Below, piece after piece: positions 24,138 through 33,624 of a stretch of DNA of 64,000 bases. Made by a program: the position numbers and the translations under genes. Every line of letters starts with the position of its first letter. Position 1 is the first letter of the stretch. The stretch comes from DATJIG01 sp050260515 (GTDB lineage: Bacteria; Pseudomonadota; Alphaproteobacteria; SMXQ01): assembly GCA_050260515.1 (NCBI GenBank), contig JBLNCI010000028.1:1-64000 (forward strand), read 5' to 3'. The notes beneath the pieces were generated by a model that was not told the origin of the DNA, searched no databases, and saw only the letters and a list, made by a program, of their open reading frames with translations.

Positions 24138-25131
24138 CCGCGTTCTCGCGCGCCGCGCGGGTGAGCTCGAGGAAGATGTCCTCGAGGCTCGTCTCCTCGG
24201 TGGTGAGATCGGCGATGGTCAGGCCCGCGCTGCCGATTGCGGCGATGATCGCGCCGATCTTCGTCTCGCTCGGGCGGTACCGGATCAGCACCTGCCGCGG
24301 CGGCCGGACCTCGGCCTCGAAATCGGCGAGGGAATCCGGCAGGGAGTCGATGTCGTCGGCGAGCGTGACGATCAGCTCCTTCGCGTCGAGGCGGTGCAGC
24401 AGCGCAGGCGTCGTGTCGCACGCCACGAGCTTGCCCTGGTCGATGATCGCGATGCGGTCGCACAGCGTCTCCGCTTCCTCGAGGTAGTGCGTCGTGAGCA
24501 GGATCGTGACGCCGCGCGCGTTCATTTCCTTCATGTAAGCCCACAGGCTCTGCCGCAACTCGATGTCGACCCCGGCCGTCGGCTCGTCGAGCACCAGGAT
24601 CGGCGGAGCGTGGAGCATCGCCTTCGCGATAAGCAGCCGCCGTCGCATTCCCCCCGACAGCGTGCGCGCATAGGCCTCGGCCTTGTCGGTGAGCCCGACC
24701 GCCTCGAGGATTTCCATCGTGCGCCGCTCCGACGGCGGGATCGCGTAATAGCCGGCCTGCAGGTCGAGGAGCTCACGCGGACTGAAGAACGGATCGATGT
24801 TGAGCTCCTGCGGCACGACGCCGATCGACAGCCGGCACGAGCGGGTGTCGCCGTCGAGGTCGTGTCCCCAGATCTTCACCTGGCCGGCGGTCTTCATCAC
24901 CAGTCCGGCGAGAATGTTGATCAGCGTCGATTTGCCGGCGCCGTTCGGCCCCAGCAACCCGAAGAACGATCCGCGCGGGATCGCAAGGTCGATGCCTTGG
25001 AGCGCGACCTTCGCGGGCCACAGCTTTCCCGCCTCATAGGTCTTCGCAAGACCCCGTACCTCGACGGCGTTGGCCGGCATATCCACGGAGGAGTCGCCGG
25101 AGGACTGGTCGAAACGGGACGAAGGACTCAT
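24097..25131 (-). CDS. ABC transporter ATP-binding protein (ABC-2 exporter type)
   Basis: A 344-residue ATPase. Walker A GPNGAGKS lies at 61-68, signature LSGGM at 158-162 and Walker B LVLDE at 179-183, with a C-terminal ~100-residue extension typical of NatA/CcmA-like subunits of ABC-2 exporters. The start MSPSSRF is used; no ribosome site is visible, and MPANAVEV 17 codons later is an alternative. The expected ABC-2 permease is missing downstream. Instead an overlapping lipoprotein hydrolase follows, so the permease must lie elsewhere. The substrate is unknown. Confidence 0.85.
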   Translation of the reverse strand: MSPSSRFDQSSGDSSVDMPANAVEVRGLAKTYEAGKLWPAKVALQGIDLAIPRGSFFGLLGPNGAGKSTLINILAGLVMKTAGQVKIWGHDLDGDTRSCRLSIGVVPQELNIDPFFSPRELLDLQAGYYAIPPSERRTMEILEAVGLTDKAEAYARTLSGGMRRRLLIAKAMLHAPPILVLDEPTAGVDIELRQSLWAYMKEMNARGVTILLTTHYLEEAETLCDRIAIIDQGKLVACDTTPALLHRLDAKELIVTLADDIDSLPDSLADFEAEVRPPRQVLIRYRPSETKIGAIIAAIGSAGLTIADLTTEETSLEDIFLELTRAARENADDRAAEATARRGV

Positions 25132-25276
25132 ATATTTCTGACGCCTGTCGGGCGAGTTTGAATCGGGCTTGTCGGGTCGAGGCGGCGCGGTATCATCCGG
25201 CGCCAACGTCAGTCGTGTGCGGGACCGCGGGCGCCATTGTGGCGAAGCCCCGCCCCGCCAGCAAGCCGAGAGACCC

Positions 25277-25471
25277 ATGGACAAGCCGGTGTCACAGCCT
25301 TTTGAGACCATTCTCGTCGACCGGGAGCGAGTCGCCTGCGATGGCGGCGGAGGTCCGCTCGGCCATCCGCGCGTATTTCTAAACGTCGGCGCGACGGGCA
25401 CCGTCGAGTGCCCGTATTGCAGCCGCGTCTACAAGCTCAAGCCCGGCGCGAAACTGGGACATGGTCATTGA
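25277..25471 (+). CDS. Zinc-finger domain protein, zf-CHCC type
   Basis: A 64-residue protein with Cys21, His30, Cys45 and Cys48 in the order C-x8-H-x14-C-x2-C (ACDGG, GHPRVFL, VECPYCSRVYKL). This is the zf-CHCC motif of small bacterial proteins related to the mitochondrial complex I subunit NDUFS6. A complex I assembly or subunit role is known for the mitochondrial relative and only inferred here. Its stop overlaps the proposed start of polA, suggesting translational coupling. Confidence 0.85.
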   Translation: MDKPVSQPFETILVDRERVACDGGGGPLGHPRVFLNVGATGTVECPYCSRVYKLKPGAKLGHGH

Positions 25472-28440
25472 GTCGAGCCGCCGCGACATCGAAGGCCACC
25501 GCTAAGCCAAGCTCCGCCGTGAAGACGAAGGCGGCGTCGAAGGCAGCGCCCGCACCGACGTCCGCCGAGGCCGCACCGGAGCAGGGCGCTCGGGGCAAAT
25601 CCGGAAAGCCCGACCACGTCTTCCTGATCGACGGATCGGGCTTCATCTTCCGCGCCTACCACGCGCTGCCCCCGCTGGTGCGGCGTGACGGCACGCCAAC
25701 CGGAGCGGTCTACGGCTTCTGCAACATGATGGCGAAGCTGTTGGAGGACACCGAGGCCGAGTACGTCGCGGTGATTTTCGACGCCGGCCGCAAGACGTTC
25801 CGCAACGACATCTACCCGGAATACAAGGCGCATCGTCCCGATCCGCCCGACGACCTGGTTCCGCAGTTCGCCCTCATTCGCGATGCGGTGCGCGCGTTCA
25901 ACCTCGCTTGCGTCGAGGCGCCGGGCTACGAGGCCGACGACCTCATCGCGACGTATGCGAAGGCCGCCGCGGCCCGAGGCGCCGAGGTGACGATCCTGTC
26001 ATCGGACAAGGATCTCATGCAGCTCGTCGGCGGCCGCGTGATGATGCAGGACCCGATCAAGGGTAACCGTATCGGGCCTCCCGAGGTCGAGGAGCGATTC
26101 GGGGTGCCTCCGGGAAAGGTCGTCGAGGTCCAGGCGCTCGCCGGTGACTCCATCGACAACGTGCCCGGTGTGCCCGGCATCGGCGTCAAGACCGCAGCCG
26201 AGCTGATCAAGACCTACGGCGACCTCGATACGCTGCTCGCTCGCGCCTCCGAGATCAAGCAACCGAAGCGCCGCGAGAGTCTGATCGCCTACGCGGACCA
26301 GGCGCGGATTTCGCGCGAGCTGGTGCGGCTCAAGGACGACGTCCCCTTGCCGCAGCCGATCGATGCATTCGCGAAACAGGCGCCCGACGGCGACAAGCTG
26401 TGCGCCTTCCTTCGCGAGCAGGAGTTCACGAAGCTGCTCGCGCGTATGCAGGCGAAGTTCGGCGGCGGCACGATCGCGACCGAACCGATCGCCGCCAGCG
26501 ATGTCCATCCGCCCAAGCGTCCCGCGAGCCACGACCGTCCGGGACCGGTGCTCGCCTCGGCGCTCGCGCCGGTCGATCGTTCCAAGTACGAGACGGTTAC
26601 CGACGAAGCGGCGCTCGCGCGGTGGATCGCGGCGGCGCGCGAGCAAGGACAGATCGCGTTCAACGCCGAGACGACGAGTCTCTTTCCGATGCGGGCCGAT
26701 CTCGTCGGCTTCGCGCTCGCGGCCGACTGCGGCCGTGCATGCTACGTACCGCTCGCCCATCGCGGAGGCGGCGAGCAGGGGACACTCGATCTCGATGGCC
26801 GGGGCGCCGGTGGCCTGCTGCCCGGGCAGATTCCGCTCGATCGCGCCCTCGCGCTGATCAAGCCGCTGCTCGAGGATGATTCGATCCTGAAGCTCGGCCA
26901 TAACATCAAGTACGACGCGGTGGTGATGCGCCGCTACGGCATCCGCGTCGCTCCAGTCGAGGACATCATGGTGATGTCCTACGTTGCCGATGGCGTCGTC
27001 CACGGTCATACGAAGGAGGAGCTGGCCGCAATGCACCTCGGCCACGCGCCGATCTCCTTCGATCAGGTCGCGGGCAGCGGCCGCAACCAGATAACCCTCG
27101 ACCGCGCGCCGATCGACAAGGTCGCGGAATACGCCTCCGAGGGCGCCGACATCAGCCTGCGGCTTCACTGCGTGCTGCGGTCCCGGCTTCTCTCGGAGCA
27201 CATGGTGACGGTCTACCAGACGATGGAGCGGCCGCTCATCACCGTCCTCGCCGACATGGAGGAGGCCGGCGTGAAGGTCGATCCCGCCGTGCTGCGCAGC
27301 CTGTCCGACGACTTCGGCAAGCGCATGGAGACGCTGGAGAAGGAGATCCACAAGCTCGCCGGGGAATCCTTCAACATCGGCAGCCCGAAGCAGCTCGGCG
27401 AGATCCTGTTCGAACGCATGGGTCTCGAGGGCGGCAAGAAGGGAAAGACCGGCGCGTACACGACCTCGGCCGATGTGCTCGAGGACCTGTCGGCGCAGGG
27501 GCATGATCTGCCGGCCAAAGTGCTCGAGTGGCGTCAGGTCTCGAAACTCAAGAGCACCTATGCCGACGCGCTGCCGAACGAGATCGACCGCGAGACCCAG
27601 CGCGTCCACACATGCTACGCCATGACGGTTGCGTCGACCGGACGGCTGTCGTCGACCGATCCGAATCTCCAGAACATCCCGATCCGCACCGAGGAAGGGC
27701 GCAAGATCCGCTCGGCGTTTGTCGCCGAGACGGGCATGAAGCTGATCTCCGCCGACTACTCGCAGATCGAGCTGCGCCTGCTCGCGCACGTGGCGGAGAT
27801 CCCGCAGCTCAAGGAATCGTTCCGCACCGGCGAGGATATCCATCTGCGCACGGCCAACGAGATGTTCGGCGCCGCGCCCAAGGGCCAGGAGAGCGAGCAT
27901 CGGCGCCGCGCGAAGGCGATCAACTTCGGCATTATTTACGGCATTTCGGCATTCGGGCTGGCGCGGCAGCTCGGGATACCGCATGCGGAGGCGGCTGCGT
28001 ACATCAAGGCGTACTTCGAGCGCTATCCCGGAATTCGCACCTACATGGACGCGACCAAGGAATCGTGCCGCAAGCTCGGTTACGTCACGACCATCTTCAA
28101 CCGTCGCGTGTTCATTCCGGGGATCAACGCGAAGATTCCGGCGCAGCGCGCGTTCTCGGAACGGGCGGCGATCAACGCGCCGCTGCAGGGCGCGGCCGCC
28201 GACATCATCAAACGCGCCATGACCCGGGTCCCGGCGGCGCTCTCCGCGGTGGGCCTGAAGGCGCGGTTGTTGCTCCAGGTGCACGATGAGCTCGTGCTCG
28301 AGGCGCCCGCCAAGGAAGCCGACGAGACCGCGCGCGTCGTCGCCGCGACGATGGAGAAGGCGGCGCTGCCTGCGGTCGATCTGACCGTGCCGCTCGTCGT
28401 CGAGACCGGGATCGGCCACGACTGGGCATCGATCCACTAG
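25468..28440 (+). CDS. polA: DNA polymerase I, proofreading site apparently defective
   Basis: About 990 residues if started at the TTG overlapping the zinc-finger stop; the first ~50 residues are Ala/Lys-rich. Domains in order are 5' nuclease (from VFLIDGSGFIFRAYHAL), 3'-5' exonuclease-like domain, and polymerase with DPNLQNIPIRTEEG, SADYSQIELRLLAH (motif A), RRRAKAINFGIIYG (motif B) and QVHDELVLE (motif C). It fills gaps and removes RNA primers. In the exonuclease domain the usual FDTET reads FNAET (Asn399 for Asp355 of E. coli), and EDAD reads EGAD (Gly559 for Asp501). Glu401 and Asp483 remain. Two lost metal ligands predict absent proofreading, while polymerase motifs are intact. Confidence 0.95.
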   Translation: MSRAAATSKATAKPSSAVKTKAASKAAPAPTSAEAAPEQGARGKSGKPDHVFLIDGSGFIFRAYHALPPLVRRDGTPTGAVYGFCNMMAKLLEDTEAEYVAVIFDAGRKTFRNDIYPEYKAHRPDPPDDLVPQFALIRDAVRAFNLACVEAPGYEADDLIATYAKAAAARGAEVTILSSDKDLMQLVGGRVMMQDPIKGNRIGPPEVEERFGVPPGKVVEVQALAGDSIDNVPGVPGIGVKTAAELIKTYGDLDTLLARASEIKQPKRRESLIAYADQARISRELVRLKDDVPLPQPIDAFAKQAPDGDKLCAFLREQEFTKLLARMQAKFGGGTIATEPIAASDVHPPKRPASHDRPGPVLASALAPVDRSKYETVTDEAALARWIAAAREQGQIAFNAETTSLFPMRADLVGFALAADCGRACYVPLAHRGGGEQGTLDLDGRGAGGLLPGQIPLDRALALIKPLLEDDSILKLGHNIKYDAVVMRRYGIRVAPVEDIMVMSYVADGVVHGHTKEELAAMHLGHAPISFDQVAGSGRNQITLDRAPIDKVAEYASEGADISLRLHCVLRSRLLSEHMVTVYQTMERPLITVLADMEEAGVKVDPAVLRSLSDDFGKRMETLEKEIHKLAGESFNIGSPKQLGEILFERMGLEGGKKGKTGAYTTSADVLEDLSAQGHDLPAKVLEWRQVSKLKSTYADALPNEIDRETQRVHTCYAMTVASTGRLSSTDPNLQNIPIRTEEGRKIRSAFVAETGMKLISADYSQIELRLLAHVAEIPQLKESFRTGEDIHLRTANEMFGAAPKGQESEHRRRAKAINFGIIYGISAFGLARQLGIPHAEAAAYIKAYFERYPGIRTYMDATKESCRKLGYVTTIFNRRVFIPGINAKIPAQRAFSERAAINAPLQGAAADIIKRAMTRVPAALSAVGLKARLLLQVHDELVLEAPAKEADETARVVAATMEKAALPAVDLTVPLVVETGIGHDWASIH

Positions 28441-28450
28441 GAGGAACGAC

Positions 28451-28738
28451 ATGCCGCGCGCGGTGTGGAACGGTGCGGTGCTTGCCGAGTCTGCGACCGT
28501 GGAGATGGTCGAAGGCAACGCCTACTTCCCGCCCGAAGCGTTGCGCCGCGAGCACCTCGAGGAGAGCCCCACTCACACCCGTTGCGGATGGAAGGGGATC
28601 GCCAGCTACTACACCGTGGTGGTGGATGGCGCGCGAAACATCGACGCGGCGTGGTACTACCCCGACCCGAAGCCCGAGGCCGCCCACATCAGGGGAATGG
28701 TCGCGTTCTGGCGGGGTGTGACGATCGAGTCGACCTGA
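28451..28738 (+). CDS. DUF427 domain protein
   Basis: A 95-residue single-domain protein. It follows the DUF427 pattern: AVWNGAVLAES, GNAYFPPEAL, the conserved TRCGWKGIASYYTV and the end motif VAFWRGVTI. The conserved Cys/Lys pocket suggests an enzyme, but the family's reaction is not established. A gaggaac site lies between the polA stop and the ATG (10 bp apart), so it is probably co-transcribed with polA. Confidence 0.88.
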   Translation: MPRAVWNGAVLAESATVEMVEGNAYFPPEALRREHLEESPTHTRCGWKGIASYYTVVVDGARNIDAAWYYPDPKPEAAHIRGMVAFWRGVTIEST

Positions 28739-28741
28739 GCG

Positions 28742-29332
28742 TCAGGCGCGGCGCCCGGTCCGGGCGATCGTCGCGCCCGGCGTCGCCGGCGCCGCTCCCG
28801 AGGCCGCCGGATTGTAGAGCCGCCGGCGGCGTGCTTCCTCGTCGAGTCGCCCGTTCGGGATGTGCGCCGCGCGCTCGCCCAGCATCTCCTGGCGCATCTT
28901 GGATAGGTGCTGTCGCGATCGCAGTTCCGCCAACCGGGCATGCTCGCGTTCGCGCATGGTCGCGCGCACCTCGCGCCAGACGTAGCGGCCGATCAGAAGC
29001 ATAAAGGGCGGCACGAAGACGAACAGCGAACGGCCGAAGTTCTGCTGGTCGCGGCCGATGAGAGCGCGCGCGACGCAGTCGTAGCGCGCTTCCGAGGTGC
29101 GGAGTTCGCGGCACATCGCGACCTCCTCCTGGTAGCGCTCGTAGGCGCGATCGTCGAACGGCTGCGGTCGCACGAAGGTCAGCCACCCGGACGTGCCGAT
29201 CCATGCCAGCGCCACCGCGAAGACGACGATCGTGCCGACTGGCATACGGCGGATGCGCGCCATCGCTCCGCCGCACACGGCGCTCGCGGCGCGGACGACT
29301 GCACGTATCGCACGGACGGCACCAACCGACAT
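28742..29332 (-). CDS. Hypothetical membrane protein with C-terminal coiled coil
   Basis: A 196-residue protein of unrecognised family. It has two membrane segments (~32-52, MPVGTIVVFAVALAWIGTSG; ~102-116, LFVFVPPFMLLIGRY) separated by a periplasmic loop with a cysteine pair (AMCRELR and RYDCVARA) that could form a disulfide. A charged, helical cytoplasmic tail follows (VRATMREREHARLAELR). The start with ggag seven bases upstream is used; MARIRR 23 codons later is an alternative. It is convergent with the DUF427 gene, three bases apart. No function is proposed. Confidence 0.6.
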   Translation of the reverse strand: MSVGAVRAIRAVVRAASAVCGGAMARIRRMPVGTIVVFAVALAWIGTSGWLTFVRPQPFDDRAYERYQEEVAMCRELRTSEARYDCVARALIGRDQQNFGRSLFVFVPPFMLLIGRYVWREVRATMREREHARLAELRSRQHLSKMRQEMLGERAAHIPNGRLDEEARRRRLYNPAASGAAPATPGATIARTGRRA

Positions 29333-29457
29333 CCGGCATCTCCACGATCGGGACCCCGAACGGACGAGCGGGGAATCCGATGATCGCGTCGCGCCGTTAA
29401 CGGTGTCTTAACGACTTCCGCAGCGCGCAGCAAAAGCGCGGCAATTCGCCCAAAGAG

Positions 29458-29488
29458 AAAGGGCGGGGCCTTGCAGGCCCCGCCCCTT
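29458..29488 (-). terminator. Rho-independent terminator of pckG
   Basis: A 10-bp stem GGGCGGGGCC/GGCCCCGCCC with a five-base loop lies 22 bases beyond the pckG stop. On the minus strand it is followed by TTTCTCTTT. It is a classic intrinsic terminator. Confidence 0.85.
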
Positions 29489-29510
29489 CACTAAGCCGTA
29501 GGTGAGAGGC

Positions 29511-31337
<1,827 letters not shown>

Positions 31338-31539
31338 GGTGTACCTCTTAACTGAAACCCGAGTCGGAATGTCCGAACGTGCCCGGCGAGCGCCTGGGGC
31401 GGAATCGTACGGACCGACGGTCGATCCTCAGATGCGATCGACCCTTGCGGGATCGCCAATAAAAACGTGCAAACCAGGACACTCCGGACCGCTTGTTGGG
31501 CGGCCGGGAAGAGTGAAGTACCCCGGCGGGACGGGGCGG

Positions 31540-31568
31540 AGCATAGCCATTCGAGCCTCGGTCGTCAA
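31540..31568 (-). promoter_or_regulatory. Candidate sigma-70 promoter of pckG
   Basis: On the minus strand, TTGACG (31563-31568) and TATGCT (31540-31545) are exactly 17 bases apart, giving a ~200-nt leader before pckG. The rest of the 340-bp gap (31338-31677) has no gene; it holds a CCCC/GGGG mini-hairpin at ~31621-31634. Confidence 0.55.
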
Positions 31569-31677
31569 AACCTCAGCGCCCCTTTTTGCGCTGTAAAACC
31601 GTAGGTTTTTCAACGATAGACCCCAATATGGGGACGCCCTTAGCAACCGGCCGCTGTCAAATTTGCGGCACGGTGGG

Positions 31678-32376
31678 TCAGGTCGGGCGACGCAGGAAAT
31701 GGCCTGCGGAGGCGCCGAGCGCGAGCCAGAACACGAGAGCGGAAAGAAGCGACGCGGCAACGAATTCGGCGGCGATTTCCGCCGGGACACCGGTACCTCC
31801 CGTGTGATCCGGGGCGTGTGGAGCTCCGATCGCGTGCGGCGCGAGCAACAGCGCCACGCCGATCGCCTTGACGACCGGCCCACCGAACGCGAGCGCAGCG
31901 AGACCGGCGGCCGTCGCGGCAGCGGTGCCGATCCACCACGCCTGCCGCGCGAGGAGGTCCGCGGCTGGCATGCCGGGAAGCTCCGGCGGGAGACCCAGGG
32001 CGGGCGCCGCAGCGAAGGCAATGAACCCCGCCAGTCCCCACAGCAGCCCCGTCGTGCGATCGGTCGGGCGGCCGGCGATGGTCATCCCGGCGACGAGCAG
32101 AAGCCCGTAGCCGACGCCCGCGAGCGCGTTGAACAGTGCGGTGAAGGCCGGGCGCGCGAGACCCGTCGGTTCCCACTCGTCGGAGTCCGTGGATGCGGCC
32201 ACGGACGATTCCCTGCCGTCTCCGTGGTCATGGGCCATGGCGCTATGGGCTGCCGCCGCTTCGTACTCCTCGGCGACGGCGATCAGCGGCACGAGTCGCG
32301 CGAGTTGGATGGTCGTGGCGAAGGCGCCGGCAATCAGCCCGGCGATCAGCCCGGCCCACAGGACGCGCGTGATCAT
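31678..32376 (-). CDS. cbtA: Cobalt transporter subunit CbtA
   Basis: A 232-residue membrane protein with about five or six hydrophobic segments. It begins MITRVLWAGLIAGLIAG and has a histidine-rich periplasmic loop near residue 45 (AAHSAMAHDHGDG) that may bind metal. The layout matches the CbtA family of predicted cobalt permeases, usually controlled by B12 and paired with CbtB. Start M22 of the open frame is used because it begins the first helix. The cbtB gene ends 16 bp upstream, forming a two-gene operon. Confidence 0.88.
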   Translation of the reverse strand: MITRVLWAGLIAGLIAGAFATTIQLARLVPLIAVAEEYEAAAAHSAMAHDHGDGRESSVAASTDSDEWEPTGLARPAFTALFNALAGVGYGLLLVAGMTIAGRPTDRTTGLLWGLAGFIAFAAAPALGLPPELPGMPAADLLARQAWWIGTAAATAAGLAALAFGGPVVKAIGVALLLAPHAIGAPHAPDHTGGTGVPAEIAAEFVAASLLSALVFWLALGASAGHFLRRPT

Positions 32377-32392
32377 GGGCGTTGCCCTGCGG

Positions 32393-32566
32393 TCAGTGGC
32401 AGGGGAACGCGAAGGAATGCCGGGAGTCGTGGGCCGCATTGTGGACGGCGGAGAGAGTTGCGAAGCCGACCCCGAACAGGATGAAGCTTCCGAGCAATGC
32501 AGCGAGCAGCGTAGCGACCATGCGGTCGGCGAGCGACGCGGCGGAAAGGGTTTGGGACGTCATCAT
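32393..32566 (-). CDS. cbtB: Cobalt transporter subunit CbtB
   Basis: A 57-residue protein. A short polar N-terminus leads into one membrane segment (ATLLAALLGSFILFGVGFA) and the family's metal motif HNAAHDSRHSFAFPCH at the very C-terminus, with four histidines and a cysteine. CbtB is the small partner of CbtA in cobalt uptake for cobalamin. GAGGAG lies nine bases before the first of two adjacent ATGs. No cobalamin riboswitch was found ahead of it, but two tandem 15-16-bp repeats (32594-32624) may serve as an operator. Confidence 0.9.
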   Translation of the reverse strand: MMTSQTLSAASLADRMVATLLAALLGSFILFGVGFATLSAVHNAAHDSRHSFAFPCH

Positions 32567-32593
32567 GCTCGTGGCTCCTCGATCGCCGGCATA

Positions 32594-32624
32594 GGCCTGT
32601 TTGCGCAGTGGCCTGTTGCGCAGT
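32594..32624. repeat. Tandem 15-16-bp direct repeats upstream of cbtB
   Basis: GGCCTGTTTGCGCAGT is followed directly by GGCCTGTTGCGCAGT, 27 bp before the cbtB start codon. The position and tandem form suggest a regulator site for the cobalt operon. The remaining ~260 bp to chvI hold no gene. Confidence 0.55.
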
Positions 32625-32886
32625 GCCTCGCGGGGGCGCCGGCCGGCAGGCTCGTTGGCTGAACCTAATGTCGGAGGAGTGGGGTGTCAAACCGGCGCGG
32701 GCCTTGCTCGTCGGTCGATTCGGCCCTGGTTCGTGACCGATAAGCCCCAGAAAGCTCAGGCGAAACCGGATTCTCCCCTCTTGGCGACACGGGCCGCCGG
32801 GGGCACAATGCCGCCCGCCGCAAACCGTCGATTGCATGCGCCGCCGATAGCGCCGCGCGGCGACGGCGAACGGCAAGGAGAGGGCA

Positions 32887-33588
32887 TTGGCTCGCACCAT
32901 CGCGCTGGTAGACGACGATCAGAACATCCTCACCTCGGTGTCGATGGCGCTCGAGGCCGAGGGCTTCGCCGTGCGCACCTACACCGACGGCGCGGAGGCG
33001 CTCAAGGGCATCGCCGAGAAGCCGGTGGACCTCGCCGTGCTCGATATCAAGATGCCGCGCATGGACGGCATGGAGCTCCTGTCGCGGATCCGTCAGAAGA
33101 GCCGGATGCCGGTGATCTTCCTCACCTCGAAGGACGAGGAGGTGGACGAGATCCTCGGCCTGCGCATGGGCGCCGACGACTACATCAAGAAGCCGTTCTC
33201 GCAACGCCTGCTGATCGAGCGCATCCGTGCGCTGCTGCGCCGCCTCGATCTCAAGGAGGGCGAGGCGAAGGACGTCAAGGACGGCGGCATGGTGGTGCGC
33301 GGCGAGCTCGTGCTCGACCCCGCCCGGCATCTGTGCGCGTGGAAGGGGCAGCCGGTCCAGCTCACCGTCACCGAGTTCCTCATCCTCCAGGCGCTCGCGG
33401 TGCGTCCGGGCCACGTCAAAAGTCGCGACCAGTTGATGGATGCCGCCTACGGCGAGCACATCTATGTCGACGACCGCACCATCGACAGCCACATCAAGCG
33501 TCTGCGGCGGAAGATCCGCGCCGTCGATGATAACTTCGCGCAGATCGAGACGCTGTACGGCCTCGGTTACCGGTACAAGGAGAAGTAG
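32887..33588 (+). CDS. chvI: Two-component response regulator ChvI
   Basis: A 233-residue OmpR-type regulator. The receiver domain has Asp53 as phospho-acceptor ([15 protein letters not shown]), with Thr/Lys switch residues in FLTSKDEE and YIKKPF. The C-terminal winged-helix DNA-binding domain includes [16 protein letters not shown] and [16 protein letters not shown]. ChvI controls envelope, exopolysaccharide and acid-stress genes in Alphaproteobacteria. It starts with TTG after aaggagaggg. The cognate kinase ChvG follows 36 bp later. Confidence 0.95.
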   Translation: MARTIALVDDDQNILTSVSMALEAEGFAVRTYTDGAEALKGIAEKPVDLAVLDIKMPRMDGMELLSRIRQKSRMPVIFLTSKDEEVDEILGLRMGADDYIKKPFSQRLLIERIRALLRRLDLKEGEAKDVKDGGMVVRGELVLDPARHLCAWKGQPVQLTVTEFLILQALAVRPGHVKSRDQLMDAAYGEHIYVDDRTIDSHIKRLRRKIRAVDDNFAQIETLYGLGYRYKEK

Positions 33589-33624
33589 CACTCGCGCGGT
33601 GAGCCGCTGCGGGTGAGTGCGCCC

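Noticed and set aside
32567..32886. Cobalamin riboswitch upstream of cbtB
   Set aside because: A GCCACTG string is present on the minus strand, but it is part of the tandem 15-16-bp repeat, and no B12-box or matching peripheral stems were found.
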